From: Lachnoclostridium sp. UBA7482
Lineage (GTDB): Bacteria > Bacillota > Clostridia > Lachnospirales > Lachnospiraceae
DNA: 14,242 bases
Reading direction: 5' to 3'
Assembly (NCBI GenBank): GCA_002479645.1
Contig: DLOO01000086.1
Coordinates: 3,592-17,833, forward strand
Positions within the stretch are counted from its first letter, which is position 1. Each line of letters opens with the position of its first letter. The translations under genes were made by a program, and so were the position numbers. This document shows positions 1 through 7,650 of the stretch, piece by piece. The notes under the pieces are model-generated. The model was not told where the DNA came from, made no database searches, and worked only from the letters and a program-made list of their open reading frames with translations.

Positions 1-615
1 CGTTGTCGGGGTCGCCGTAGGAGTTCCCGACGCAGGAGCACCGGTTCCCCCTCCACCGCTCGATACGATGGAGCCCGCCGTATTACGAAGAAATACATTA
101 CGGGACATATATGCGTCACGGCTATTGTACTCACATTTAATTGCGAGAACTACATAACCGGTTGTTTCGTAATCTGTTGTTACAACCTGGAAGAAGGAAA
201 CCTTGTCGGAAATAACGCAGTTGTCAGTCTTAATCACTGCCTTTCCCTCTGCATATGCGAGCCGCTCCTCTTTCGACGTAGCAGCTGCGTAATTCGCATC
301 GGTTGAAGTAGTTCCTTCATACGCATAAAGCTTGTTCCCGCTCTTCTCTACAATATAATATGCATCGTCCCTGCACGCTACCAAACGATCACTGCCAAAG
401 CTTACCGCCTTTGCGTCAACCAAAAGGTTGCTGATCTGTGCAAATGCTGTCTGCATCTGGTTCTGAAGCTCAACCTCCCGGCTGGAGTTTGCATGATAGG
501 TGGATGCTGCTTTCATAAGACCGAAAACACCGCTCATCAGGATCGCAAGCACGGCAACGGAAACCAGAAGTTCAACTAACGTCATACCTTTATTATCTTG
601 ATTGAGTTGTCTCAT
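1..615 (-). CDS. PilW-like minor prepilin, 3' end outside window
   Basis: The frame is open from an ATG at 615 to the window edge (205 codons), so the C-terminus is missing. The protein begins MRQLNQDNKG, then MTLVELLVSVAVLAILM. This is a class III (type IV) prepilin signal: a short charged leader, Gly at -1 (residue 10), Met at +1, Glu at +5 and a hydrophobic helix. A purine-rich GGGGGG ribosome site lies 9 nt upstream. The gene follows the GspH-like gene by 14 nt and closes a run of four minor-pilin genes, the position expected of PilW/PilJ-type subunits. After a mixed globular part (Cys near residues 82 and 130), the last visible residues turn into a Ser/Gly stretch followed by Pro/Thr repeats, a linker-like tail that may lead to a further domain. 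PilW is chosen from the signal, size and operon position; GspJ-like is the alternative name. Confidence 0.8.
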   Translation of the reverse strand, partial: MRQLNQDNKGMTLVELLVSVAVLAILMSGVFGLMKAASTYHANSSREVELQNQMQTAFAQISNLLVDAKAVSFGSDRLVACRDDAYYIVEKSGNKLYAYEGTTSTDANYAAATSKEERLAYAEGKAVIKTDNCVISDKVSFFQVVTTDYETTGYVVLAIKCEYNSRDAYMSRNVFLRNTAGSIVSSGGGGTGAPASGTPTATPTT

Positions 616-629
616 CTTCTAATCCCCCC

Positions 630-1121
630 TTACTTTACTGAAATCTTACCGGTATAGGTTGCAAGCTCAAGTACAATCGTTCGCGTTCCCTTTGTAAACG
701 AAATTTCGAGCGGGACACCCTTATCCGTTCCGCCTACGATACACTGCTTAAACCCACCCGTCTCACGGTTATATGTAATCACGGCAGCATCGCTCGTTAC
801 GTCTACAATCGAGCCGTCTGCAACTTTAATTTTCACTGCAATTTTATCAGAAATATTTACCTGCTTTAACTCTTTGCCGGTTCCAACCTTAGAAACTACC
901 TCGACGCCGTCGGATGTCGGCGTAAACTCAACGGTACAGTTTTCTTTACTCATCGCAACGGTCTGTGCCGACTGCATCAGGCTCTTGGTGTCACTGGCTG
1001 CTGTTTTCACACGCTGTCCTATCAGCATGCCGATACTCAAACCAATCAACCCCGTCAGTGACGCCATAATTGCAACTACAACCAGCAATTCGACGAGGGA
1101 AAAACCTTTATTGTCTTTCAT
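630..1121 (-). CDS. GspH/FimT-like minor pseudopilin
   Basis: This is a 163-residue prepilin. The leader MKDNKG ends with Gly-1 at residue 6, followed by FSLVELLVVVAIMAS with Phe+1 and Glu+5, so it is a PilD substrate. The rest (about residues 38-163) looks like a small beta-rich pseudopilin head with two cysteines, near residues 62 and 127, which could pair outside the cell. An AGGAGG site sits 6 nt before the ATG. It lies between the large PilX-like gene (172-nt structured spacer) and the PilW-like gene (14-nt gap). Its size and place among the minor pilins fit a GspH/FimT/PilU role in priming pilus assembly. The head itself is not diagnostic, so the subfamily is an inference from context. 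Confidence 0.8.
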   Translation of the reverse strand: MKDNKGFSLVELLVVVAIMASLTGLIGLSIGMLIGQRVKTAASDTKSLMQSAQTVAMSKENCTVEFTPTSDGVEVVSKVGTGKELKQVNISDKIAVKIKVADGSIVDVTSDAAVITYNRETGGFKQCIVGGTDKGVPLEISFTKGTRTIVLELATYTGKISVK

Positions 1122-1143
1122 ATAATACCTCCTGGTTACTCAT

Positions 1144-1265
1144 ACGGACCCGGTCCGTGCCCTTTACCGTCTGTCCGGCAAATCCGGGGAAGCGGCTTCC
1201 CCTGCTCTCTCCTCTTTCGGTCCGATTGACCGAATACCACCTGCGTCCTGCAAAGAACGCAGGTG
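1144..1265 (-). promoter_or_regulatory. Tandem hairpin array upstream of the GspH-like gene
   Basis: This structured spacer separates the PilX-like and GspH-like genes. In transcription order it holds perfect inverted repeats at 1265-1238 (9-bp stem, 10-nt loop), 1234-1216 (7-bp stem, 5-nt loop), 1202-1186 (7-bp stem, 3-nt loop; 8-bp arms around one base as DNA) and 1158-1144 (7-bp arms around one base). A weaker CCGG/CCGG pair lies at 1187-1175. None is followed by a T-run on the minus strand, so they do not look like intrinsic terminators. Stabilisation or processing of the downstream mRNA, or a regulatory leader, are possible roles. The structure is seen directly; the function is unknown. 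Confidence 0.6.
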
Positions 1266-1269
1266 ATTC

Positions 1270-1275
1270 ATTATA
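1270..1275 (-). promoter_or_regulatory. Possible -10 box before the hairpin array
   Basis: A perfect TATAAT on the minus strand lies 4 nt before the first hairpin of the array. I see no TTGACA-like -35 at 16-18 nt upstream and no extended TG. It could be an internal promoter for the last two minor-pilin genes or a chance match just after the PilX-like stop codon. Confidence 0.25.
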
Positions 1276-1293
1276 CGAATTCATTTGTACAGA

Positions 1294-3315
1294 TTACTTC
1301 TTGTTCCAGTTATCAATTTCAACAAGATTCAAATCACTGTTCTCATCCTTATTGATTACAACGGAGGAATCGTCATCACTTTCATAGAAGGACTTCATAC
1401 CGCCGTTAATGAGGTTATTAAGAAGGAATGGATAACAATATTCGTACTTCACACCGCTACCATCCTTATAACCATGGTTTTCACAGAAGTTCTGCGGGTT
1501 CGCAACGGTCATCCAGTCACCGGCGGTATCCATGAATGTCTTAAGATAACCCTTATTCTCATCCTTAAACATGCTTTCACTGTTCAGAATGGAGATACCG
1601 TATCCACCACCGGTCTGCATGTTGTATACAACCTTTTCGGCAGACATGAAGATTCCGAGATAGCCTTCCCAGTTTCCTGTTACAGTATAAGTATTGGTAC
1701 CGCAATAGAAGCTCATACTCTTCTCACCGCCTGTGCCGCGCATCGGCTTACAGTTCAGGTTATCCTGCATCTTTCCGATTTCCATATAAGGCATATAACT
1801 CTGCACGCCATACTTGGTATCATGGTATTTCAAAAGGTTTGCGGATCTAATTGCATTTGTCAAAGGCGAAATCGTGTACGGTGCATTCAGCTTGAAGTAA
1901 GCCTTGGAGCCGATATTCATCATACTCTCCTGTTCCTTCACCTCGGTAGAACCATTCACTGCATAAAAATTCTGTGTACGCTCATCCCCGTTAATATCTC
2001 GGATGTAGAAAAGCATCGGAACATTAACTACGGATGCGAAATAAGGGTCTACGGTAATATTCGTCTTGCTTCCGTTCTGATTTACACTGTAGGTTTCTCT
2101 CGGCTTCGGAATAATCGAGCCGTCAAAATAAAGTCCCTGCGCTTTTTCTGCCGTTCCGTCAGAGAAGCACTTATACTCTTTTTTATTTCCACCTATCGTA
2201 TAATAAAACTTCGGATCGCCTGCGGTACCGGAACCGGTCTGAAGCAGATAATACTGCTGGGTCGGTTCGTCAAATACATACATACCGCCCTTCTTGCCGG
2301 TAGTTGCTGCAGCCATACCGCCATCCTTTTTGGAAGTGGGATTGAGCGGATCAAAATCCTGGCTGTAAGGGAAATATCTGCTGATCGGAACAGCCGCGGC
2401 ATTGCTGTACTTAATATAGCCGCCTGCACCGCTTACCGACTGGTTATCAATAATAATATCTTTACAAAGAAGATAGGTCTTGGAACCAAGAAGCAGGAAC
2501 GCATCCTTATCCATAATAATACGTCCTCTTACCTCTACGACCCTGCCGGTAAATCCGATTACGGCATTCTTGCTAACCTTAATATCACCGTTAACGACAA
2601 CATTATCACCGTCAAGAATCAGTGTCGCCCACTGCTGTACATCAATCGCTGTCTGATCGGCGCCGGTCTGATTGCTCTGCATACCGATGTATACATTACC
2701 TTCCTGTACGAAATAACCGGGATCTTGATTGCTCCAATTGGAACCCGTCTTTATGGTAAATCCGCCGCCCGCCATTATAGAGTAGGTACCAAGGGCATTG
2801 CTCTCAGAGCTTGCATAATAAGGAGCCGACAATTTAATATCGGTAGTAATCTCCGAATAGTAACCATTGTCATCGGTATATTCAACCTTGACGCCATGGA
2901 TAATAATACTATCCTCTGTCCTCTCAATATCTCCGATAACGCTAATCGTTGCTCCGGGAAGGACATTGCTGCCCGCAAGAACACCGGCAACATGCGCTCT
3001 CATTGCATCACTGGTAATCGTAAGATCTGCCGTCCCACAGAGATAGTTACTAAGGGAGTCCAGATATGCCTTGGAGTCTTTATCCCCGGAGATGCTTAAG
3101 GATGCGGCAGCAACCTTCTGAAGTTCAACCTTGATGTTATCAACTACAGACTCTGCATCATAAAAGTTGTTGGCAGATGCTGTGCTTACATTACGGGACA
3201 GCAGCGCCATATAAGACACCTGCATAATCGCTCCGGACAGGAGGAAGCATAAGGTAATCGTAATCAATACGCTAACCAAAGCAATACCGCGGTTATCATG
3301 TGATTTTTTGTTCAT
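1294..3315 (-). CDS. Large PilX/GspK-like minor prepilin, 673 residues
   Basis: The start at 3315 is chosen because AAAGGAG lies 7 nt upstream; an in-frame ATG at 3339 overlaps the end of the PilV-like gene. The leader MNKKSHDNRG gives Gly-1 at residue 10, then IALVSVLITITLCFLL. The +5 residue is Ser, not Glu, as in GspK/PilX-type subunits that cap the fibre. Residues about 40-66 (NNFYDAESVVDNIKVELQ) resemble the PilX N-terminal helix with its Phe-Tyr-x-Ala-Glu signature. The body is far larger than PilX (about 160-200) or GspK (about 330). Residues about 178-290 alternate short hydrophobic strands with Gly/Asn/Asp turns, suggesting a beta-helix or beta-sandwich, and the rest is Tyr/Gly/Asn-rich. 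It sits 20 nt after the PilV-like gene. C. difficile has large PilK/PilJ subunits that may be comparable. A tip adhesin or cap role is inference. Confidence 0.75.
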   Translation of the reverse strand: MNKKSHDNRGIALVSVLITITLCFLLSGAIMQVSYMALLSRNVSTASANNFYDAESVVDNIKVELQKVAAASLSISGDKDSKAYLDSLSNYLCGTADLTITSDAMRAHVAGVLAGSNVLPGATISVIGDIERTEDSIIIHGVKVEYTDDNGYYSEITTDIKLSAPYYASSESNALGTYSIMAGGGFTIKTGSNWSNQDPGYFVQEGNVYIGMQSNQTGADQTAIDVQQWATLILDGDNVVVNGDIKVSKNAVIGFTGRVVEVRGRIIMDKDAFLLLGSKTYLLCKDIIIDNQSVSGAGGYIKYSNAAAVPISRYFPYSQDFDPLNPTSKKDGGMAAATTGKKGGMYVFDEPTQQYYLLQTGSGTAGDPKFYYTIGGNKKEYKCFSDGTAEKAQGLYFDGSIIPKPRETYSVNQNGSKTNITVDPYFASVVNVPMLFYIRDINGDERTQNFYAVNGSTEVKEQESMMNIGSKAYFKLNAPYTISPLTNAIRSANLLKYHDTKYGVQSYMPYMEIGKMQDNLNCKPMRGTGGEKSMSFYCGTNTYTVTGNWEGYLGIFMSAEKVVYNMQTGGGYGISILNSESMFKDENKGYLKTFMDTAGDWMTVANPQNFCENHGYKDGSGVKYEYCYPFLLNNLINGGMKSFYESDDDSSVVINKDENSDLNLVEIDNWNKK

Positions 3316-3335
3316 TCTTTTTCTCCTTTCCGAAA

Positions 3336-4025
3336 TCAATCATAGTCAGCCTTTGTGCCCGTCAATCTGCACAAAGGGGATTTGGTCATATAATTATTAT
3401 AACGCTCTATCGGCGATCCGTCTTCGCTCTTATAAACCTTAACTGTAAGGTTGTAATACTTTAATGAACGTATGCCAAACTCACCAAGCTTATCCTGAAC
3501 ATTGCCGGCATGACCGTCTGCATCCGTATACTCTTCTTCCGATTTAACCGCATCATACTGATAGGTAACAATGGCGTCATACTTCGTTCCACCCATTGGA
3601 ATGCCTATAATCATGAATTCATAGTTTTTATCCGCTGACGGCGTAAATGTAATCTTCCCATCCGCATCCTTCTCTGCACGCGGCCCCGTTGCAGCTGCAC
3701 CGGAAACAATTTCAGCAGCGCTTCCGTTAAATGCCACGTTATTAACAAGATCTTTTGCAATAATCTTAAAATCAGCCTTACTTGCAGGATTTTGAACCGC
3801 ATAACACTGATATGCAAAATCTCTCAATTCAAAGGCTTTGGTTGCTTCCATGACACTCTCGCCTATCGTGTTGGCTGTCATCTTTTTACGCGACGTCATA
3901 TTGACTCTCGCAACACTTACGAAGGAGGACAGAATTGGTGCCAGCGCAATTCCAAGAATCGCGCAGGCCACCAGAACTTCAACCAACGTAAATCCTTTGT
4001 TGTTTTTTTCTTTCTTTTTCCACAT
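3336..4025 (-). CDS. pilV: PilV-like minor prepilin
   Basis: This 229-residue prepilin has the leader MWKKKEKNNKG (Gly-1 at residue 11), then FTLVEVLVACAILGIALAP with Phe+1 and Glu+5. The VEVLVA start with a Pro break about 18 residues into the helix is typical of PilV/GspI-type minor pilins. The ending 'SRKKMTANTIGESVMEATKAFE' pattern near residues 43-65 matches the amphipathic continuation of the N-terminal helix in that family; the remainder is a beta-rich head. The gene follows pilO across a 111-nt spacer with a strong hairpin and is closely coupled to the PilX-like gene (20-nt gap). It is presumably cleaved by PilD and joins the minor-pilin priming complex. The symbol rests on the signal plus operon position, as in C. 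difficile pilMN-pilO-pilV. Confidence 0.8.
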   Translation of the reverse strand: MWKKKEKNNKGFTLVEVLVACAILGIALAPILSSFVSVARVNMTSRKKMTANTIGESVMEATKAFELRDFAYQCYAVQNPASKADFKIIAKDLVNNVAFNGSAAEIVSGAAATGPRAEKDADGKITFTPSADKNYEFMIIGIPMGGTKYDAIVTYQYDAVKSEEEYTDADGHAGNVQDKLGEFGIRSLKYYNLTVKVYKSEDGSPIERYNNYMTKSPLCRLTGTKADYD

Positions 4026-4099
4026 TGCGCGCTTTCCCTTCCTTTCCTTCCATCAATGTGTCATAACACCACTCACATAATTCCCTTTAACGTTCTATA

Positions 4100-4127
4100 G
4101 TGGCAGACCACTTGCATGGCCTGCCAC
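4100..4127 (-). promoter_or_regulatory. Strong hairpin between pilO and the PilV-like gene
   Basis: Eleven-base arms at 4127-4117 and 4110-4100 pair completely, with a single G-U and a 6-nt loop. It begins 9 nt after the pilO stop codon. The minus-strand sequence that follows (TATAGAACG) has no T-run, so this is more likely an mRNA 3'-end stabiliser or processing site than an intrinsic terminator. Confidence 0.6.
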
Positions 4128-4136
4128 AAAAACTGT

Positions 4137-4859
4137 TTATTCTTCACCCGGATTGTCAATCACAACAGTCGGCGTCGGAGTAGCAATCGGCCCGAAAACG
4201 CCATCCTCAAGTCCAACCGGAAGCTTCGGCATGTCAGGCTCCTCATATGCATTGGTTCCGTCAATTAACGAATACATATTCATCAGCATACTGCCGCTTA
4301 CCAAGCCATTGATGTTATTAAAGTTCAAAACAATGGTTTCAATGTTCTTCGGCTGGGAGTCAGCATAAATGGTAGAAATCAAAGTCTTCATATCCTTATA
4401 TCCCGACTTTTCGTCCTTGCTGTTGCCAAGGGTAAAGGTCGATGCAATCGTGGAATTACCGAGAACATAAGTCTTAGTGTCCTGACCTACAAGACCGGTA
4501 TAGGTATCCACAAGGGTAGACTCCGTAATTGTGAAGGTTTCAAAAAACACCTTCATATTGTCTTTCTTCTCAAGGTCGCGAAGATACAGGATACCATCCT
4601 CATAAAGATATGCAGCCGGGAACTTCTTCACAAGGTCGGACAGCTTCTGGGAAGTATTCTCAATCGTTGTTGCATATTGCTGCTGGTTATCGAGAACCGG
4701 CTTCAAATCATCATACTGCTTATCAAGCTCTTTCCGTTCTTCGATTACCTTGTCACGTTCCTTCATGGACGGCTTAAATACAAACTGGTAGGAAAGAAAT
4801 GCAACCAACAATCCTACAACTACCATAATTAAACTTAAATCTCTTCTGGATACTTTCAT
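4137..4859 (-). CDS. pilO: PilO, alignment-subcomplex protein
   Basis: This 240-residue bitopic membrane protein has a short cytoplasmic start (MKVSRRDLS), one transmembrane helix at about residues 9-28, a Lys/Glu-rich coiled coil at about 30-80 and an extracytoplasmic alpha/beta domain. That is the PilO/GspM plan; the family is usually about 200-240 residues. PilO pairs with the PilN-like part of the preceding PilMN fusion to form the ring linking the cytoplasmic motor to the pilus. An AAAGGAG site lies 10 nt before the ATG, and the gene starts 20 nt after pilMN. The C-terminus ends in a Thr/Pro-rich tail (IATPTPTVVIDNPGEE) that standard PilO proteins do not need; in a monoderm it would face the cell wall. 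No PilP gene follows. Confidence 0.85.
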   Translation of the reverse strand: MKVSRRDLSLIMVVVGLLVAFLSYQFVFKPSMKERDKVIEERKELDKQYDDLKPVLDNQQQYATTIENTSQKLSDLVKKFPAAYLYEDGILYLRDLEKKDNMKVFFETFTITESTLVDTYTGLVGQDTKTYVLGNSTIASTFTLGNSKDEKSGYKDMKTLISTIYADSQPKNIETIVLNFNNINGLVSGSMLMNMYSLIDGTNAYEEPDMPKLPVGLEDGVFGPIATPTPTVVIDNPGEE

Positions 4860-4879
4860 CGGTTTAACACTCCTTTCTA

Positions 4880-6631
4880 TTATTTCTCTTCTGTTTCAGG
4901 CTTCGATACCGTAACGTCCACATATACACACTGCAAAGTAAAGGTTACCGTGTCCTTGTAATTCGGCTCGTAATCCGGAGAGGACGGGTCAATGTCCAGC
5001 TTATTACCATCCTCGTCAACATAATACAGGATTTCACCCTTTTCATCCGTTATAAAAGAAATAAGGTTCATATCTGTTAAGGTATCAATAAAACCACTGG
5101 ATGCAATCGCACGAATGGAACGGATACGATTGCTGCGGATATTGTTGATAATCAGCGCCGCAGACTCTTTGCTGTCACAGGTCACAGTAAACTGCACGCC
5201 GTCATTTGTTGCCGTAATCGATGCTGTAAGGAAATCCTTCGGCATGTTCTTCTCAAGATCTGCAATAAACGCAAGCAGCTGGCTATTGTTATTTACACCG
5301 ATGGACTCGATATACTTCAATCTCTCATAGGTTGCAAGCGTCTGATTGTGGCGCTGCTGAATCTGAATAATGTACTGGTTCTTATTTATCAGCTTCTGTG
5401 CGTCGTCTTTCTTACTCTGCTCTGTTGAAAGCATAATCTGGCTGACCATGAACAGGGAAACTGCAACTACAATACCGGCAATCATCACTGCGAAAGGAAT
5501 AACAAGGGAAATCTGCTTCTCACCCTTCATAAGTTCCGGGGACAGGAGCTGCAGCGGTTTAACGGTAGCGCCGATACATGCAGCGAATTGTCTCTTGGAG
5601 ATATCATGGAAGAAGTTCCTGTTCATAACGGACAGGGTTTCCGTTCCGGCATAAGCCTTAACATTATAGCCAAGCTCGTTGCTTAAGAGTTCATCCATAC
5701 CGATGAAGTCCGCACCGAGGCCGACTAAGGAAACGACGCCAAGTTCCACATTTTCGTTTCTTGATACATAGTACTCAAGGATACGGCCGATGTTACCGAT
5801 CAGATAACGAAGATTCTCCGTGAGCATAATACGGGACATCATCATCTCGTCGGAGGTGTCCTCTGCTTCCTGATAATCCACGTCAACATTCAGGAAACGG
5901 CGCAGGCAGTGATTCTTGGTAAATGCCATTGCTGCCTCAGCATAGCTAAGGTTTTCGCCGTACAGGTCGAGCTCCATCATGTTCTCAATTGCACCGTTTA
6001 CACCATGCGCTGCAGAACGCTGAAGAACAACCTCACCATCCTTAATGATAGTAATCAGGGAGCTGTGCTCATCAATCTTAATAACCGCATTGGTTCCCTG
6101 AGAAAGAACCTCTTTGGTTCCCTGGAATACACTGTTGCCGACATAATCCATTGCCTTGATATGAAGACCCAAGCTGTGAGCCAAATCAAGGTAAGATGTT
6201 GTAACATCGTTCGGAACTGCAAGCAAAGACAGGCGATACTGCTTTCCTTCCTTATCCTCCATCTTGCCGAGGATGTTGTAAACCAGATGATACTGGTTCA
6301 TATCTACCGGGAAATAATCAGCAGCGTTTGCTGTGATAAGCGGCAGAATCTTATTCTCCTTACAAAGCGGAATCTTTGCCTCACGATTTGCAATACGGCT
6401 GGATGCAACGGTAAATACAACGCTCTCCGTCTTAATCTCACGTCTGCGAATCTCTGTCTTAAGGTCAATCAAGAAATCCTCATTTCGGCCGATTACACCA
6501 TCCTGCACCATGTCCTTCGGCGTCTCAATGGTAAATGCATTGTAAATCTTCGGTACCTTTGCCATGTAGTCCATCTCAACTACCCGGGTGGTACCCTGCC
6601 CGATTTCCATAGACAGAACTTTAGTTGCCAT
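4880..6631 (-). CDS. pilMN: PilM-PilN fusion protein
   Basis: This 583-residue protein joins two normally separate T4P proteins. Residues about 1-355 are PilM-like: an actin-fold ATPase with an N-terminal MEIGQGTTRVVE phosphate-binding-type strand-turn, a central 'NAVIKIDEHSSLITIIKDGE' strand pair and a late glycine-rich LVGLGADF turn. A junction at about 356-373 (LQLLSPELMKGEKQ) looks like a remnant of the PilN N-terminal peptide that docks into PilM. Then come a transmembrane helix at about 374-400, a coiled coil at about 402-440 and a PilN-like extracellular domain to the end. Fusion fixes the PilM:PilN ratio at 1:1 and tethers PilM to the membrane. The same fusion is known in C. difficile T4P loci. 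A strong AAGGAGG lies 7 nt upstream. Neighbours pilD (upstream) and pilO (20 nt downstream) agree with this role. Confidence 0.9.
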   Translation of the reverse strand: MATKVLSMEIGQGTTRVVEMDYMAKVPKIYNAFTIETPKDMVQDGVIGRNEDFLIDLKTEIRRREIKTESVVFTVASSRIANREAKIPLCKENKILPLITANAADYFPVDMNQYHLVYNILGKMEDKEGKQYRLSLLAVPNDVTTSYLDLAHSLGLHIKAMDYVGNSVFQGTKEVLSQGTNAVIKIDEHSSLITIIKDGEVVLQRSAAHGVNGAIENMMELDLYGENLSYAEAAMAFTKNHCLRRFLNVDVDYQEAEDTSDEMMMSRIMLTENLRYLIGNIGRILEYYVSRNENVELGVVSLVGLGADFIGMDELLSNELGYNVKAYAGTETLSVMNRNFFHDISKRQFAACIGATVKPLQLLSPELMKGEKQISLVIPFAVMIAGIVVAVSLFMVSQIMLSTEQSKKDDAQKLINKNQYIIQIQQRHNQTLATYERLKYIESIGVNNNSQLLAFIADLEKNMPKDFLTASITATNDGVQFTVTCDSKESAALIINNIRSNRIRSIRAIASSGFIDTLTDMNLISFITDEKGEILYYVDEDGNKLDIDPSSPDYEPNYKDTVTFTLQCVYVDVTVSKPETEEK

Positions 6632-6663
6632 ATTTTTTCCTCCTTAAGTTTCTCTTTATTCGA

Positions 6664-6715
6664 TTCGGATAGAAATGCGCCTTAGCGCCACAGTTAAGAC
6701 CCATATCTATCCGAA
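6664..6715 (-). promoter_or_regulatory. Long stem-loop in the pilD-pilMN spacer
   Basis: Perfect 10-bp arms at 6715-6706 and 6673-6664 enclose 32 nt that contain a second small hairpin (GCGC arms at 6688-6685 and 6680-6677). It ends about 33 nt before the pilMN ATG, upstream of the AAGGAGG site. There is no T-run after the stem, so termination is unlikely. The branched shape could be a structured leader or processing site. Confidence 0.55.
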
Positions 6716-6723
6716 CCCTATAA

Positions 6724-6742
6724 CAGATGCAAGCTCCATCTG
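6724..6742 (-). promoter_or_regulatory. Small hairpin after pilD
   Basis: A 6-bp CAGATG/CATCTG stem with a 7-nt loop lies 12 nt after the pilD stop. It is followed by TTATAGGG on the minus strand. It is too short and lacks a T-tract for a convincing terminator; it probably forms part of the structured spacer with the longer stem-loop downstream. Confidence 0.35.
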
Positions 6743-6754
6743 ATATATTCAAAG

Positions 6755-7540
6755 TTAAAATCCAAACATGCCCAGATACCACTCCAGCAGGGTATTCCCC
6801 CACAGTACGGAAACAAAGATTCCCGCCGATAGGTACGGTCCCATTGCAAGGACATGTCCTTCTTTGCTGACCTTCATCCGTATACTGTGAATCACAGCTC
6901 CGAAGATACAGCCAAGTACAAACGAAAGTAAAATCAATTTCCAACCAATTAAAAAACCTGCAGCGGCCATCAGCTTTACATCTCCGCCGCCGATTGCCCT
7001 TCCCTTAGAGAAGAAATACATGGCATATGTAATTCCGCTGACAGTAAAGAACCCGATGACATATAGCCATACGTTCGGCTCCTTAACCCATATCACCCGA
7101 TATACAAGATTGATTGCTCCCAAAAGGAAGATAAACACGTTAAACCCAAACGGAATAATATAGGTTCTGAAATCTATCAGCGACAGCGCCAAAAGCGCCG
7201 ACACCAGTGCAAAATAAAGAAGGCTTTCTACGGACACTCCGTAGAAGAAAAATACAGCTACCCACAGCAAGCCGTTCGAGGCTTCAATGAGCGGATATTG
7301 AACGGATATCTTCTCGCCGCACTTACGACACCTGCCGCGAAGGAATAACCAACTGAATAACGGAACTAGATCATACCATTTGAGGTGGTAGCCGCAGCTC
7401 ATACAGTGGGAACTGACTTTCCATAAGCTCTCTTCCTTCGGAACACGGTAGATAACAACGTTCAAAAAGCTTCCGAATACAATTCCATAGAGGAACACTA
7501 CAATGTATAATATCCAGTTCAAGACTTCATGTACCCCCAT
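6755..7540 (-). CDS. pilD: Prepilin peptidase / N-methyltransferase
   Basis: This 261-residue polytopic membrane protease removes the leader from prepilins and methylates the new N-terminus. The start FLYGIVFGSFLNVVIYRVP (about residues 16-34) is the family signature. The zinc-type tetracysteine is present (C46, C49, C71, C74), as is the DLVPLFSWLFLRGRCRKC loop. The two catalytic aspartates are D123 in the LIDFRTYIIP segment and D187 in GGGDVKL. The Asp that usually follows the IP is Phe here (IPF). Its substrates (PilA1, PilA2 and four minor prepilins) are its neighbours. The ATG at 7540 fits the family N-terminus but has no clear Shine-Dalgarno; a TTG at codon 7 would have a GGGGG upstream. 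The open frame continues to 7717, but that part only translates the terminator-rich spacer. Confidence 0.9.
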   Translation of the reverse strand: MGVHEVLNWILYIVVFLYGIVFGSFLNVVIYRVPKEESLWKVSSHCMSCGYHLKWYDLVPLFSWLFLRGRCRKCGEKISVQYPLIEASNGLLWVAVFFFYGVSVESLLYFALVSALLALSLIDFRTYIIPFGFNVFIFLLGAINLVYRVIWVKEPNVWLYVIGFFTVSGITYAMYFFSKGRAIGGGDVKLMAAAGFLIGWKLILLSFVLGCIFGAVIHSIRMKVSKEGHVLAMGPYLSAGIFVSVLWGNTLLEWYLGMFGF

Positions 7541-7566
7541 ATTGCCGTTATGTATTACAGATTCGC

Positions 7567-7607
7567 AAAAACAGACTCTCCCTCGGGGAAAGGCCCGACA
7601 CAGTCTG
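7567..7607 (-). terminator. Terminator-like stem-loop 26 nt before pilD
   Basis: Outer arms CAGACT/AGTCTG at 7607-7602 and 7577-7572, inner arms TCGGG/CCCGA (7598-7594 and 7587-7583) with a 6-nt loop, then TTTTT at 7571-7567 on the minus strand. This is the form of an intrinsic terminator with an internal bulge. It lies between a first terminator and the pilD ATG, so it may act as an attenuator in the pilD leader. Confidence 0.6.
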
Positions 7608-7650
7608 CTTTGGTGAAACTGTAGTTTCGTGATATTAAATACATAGAATG

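Noticed and set aside
1285..3099. Long open frame of 604 codons on the plus strand
   Set aside because: It is fully antisense to the PilX-like gene, has no ribosome site, and its translation is rich in His/Ile/Arg with no recognisable motif. It is a codon-use shadow.
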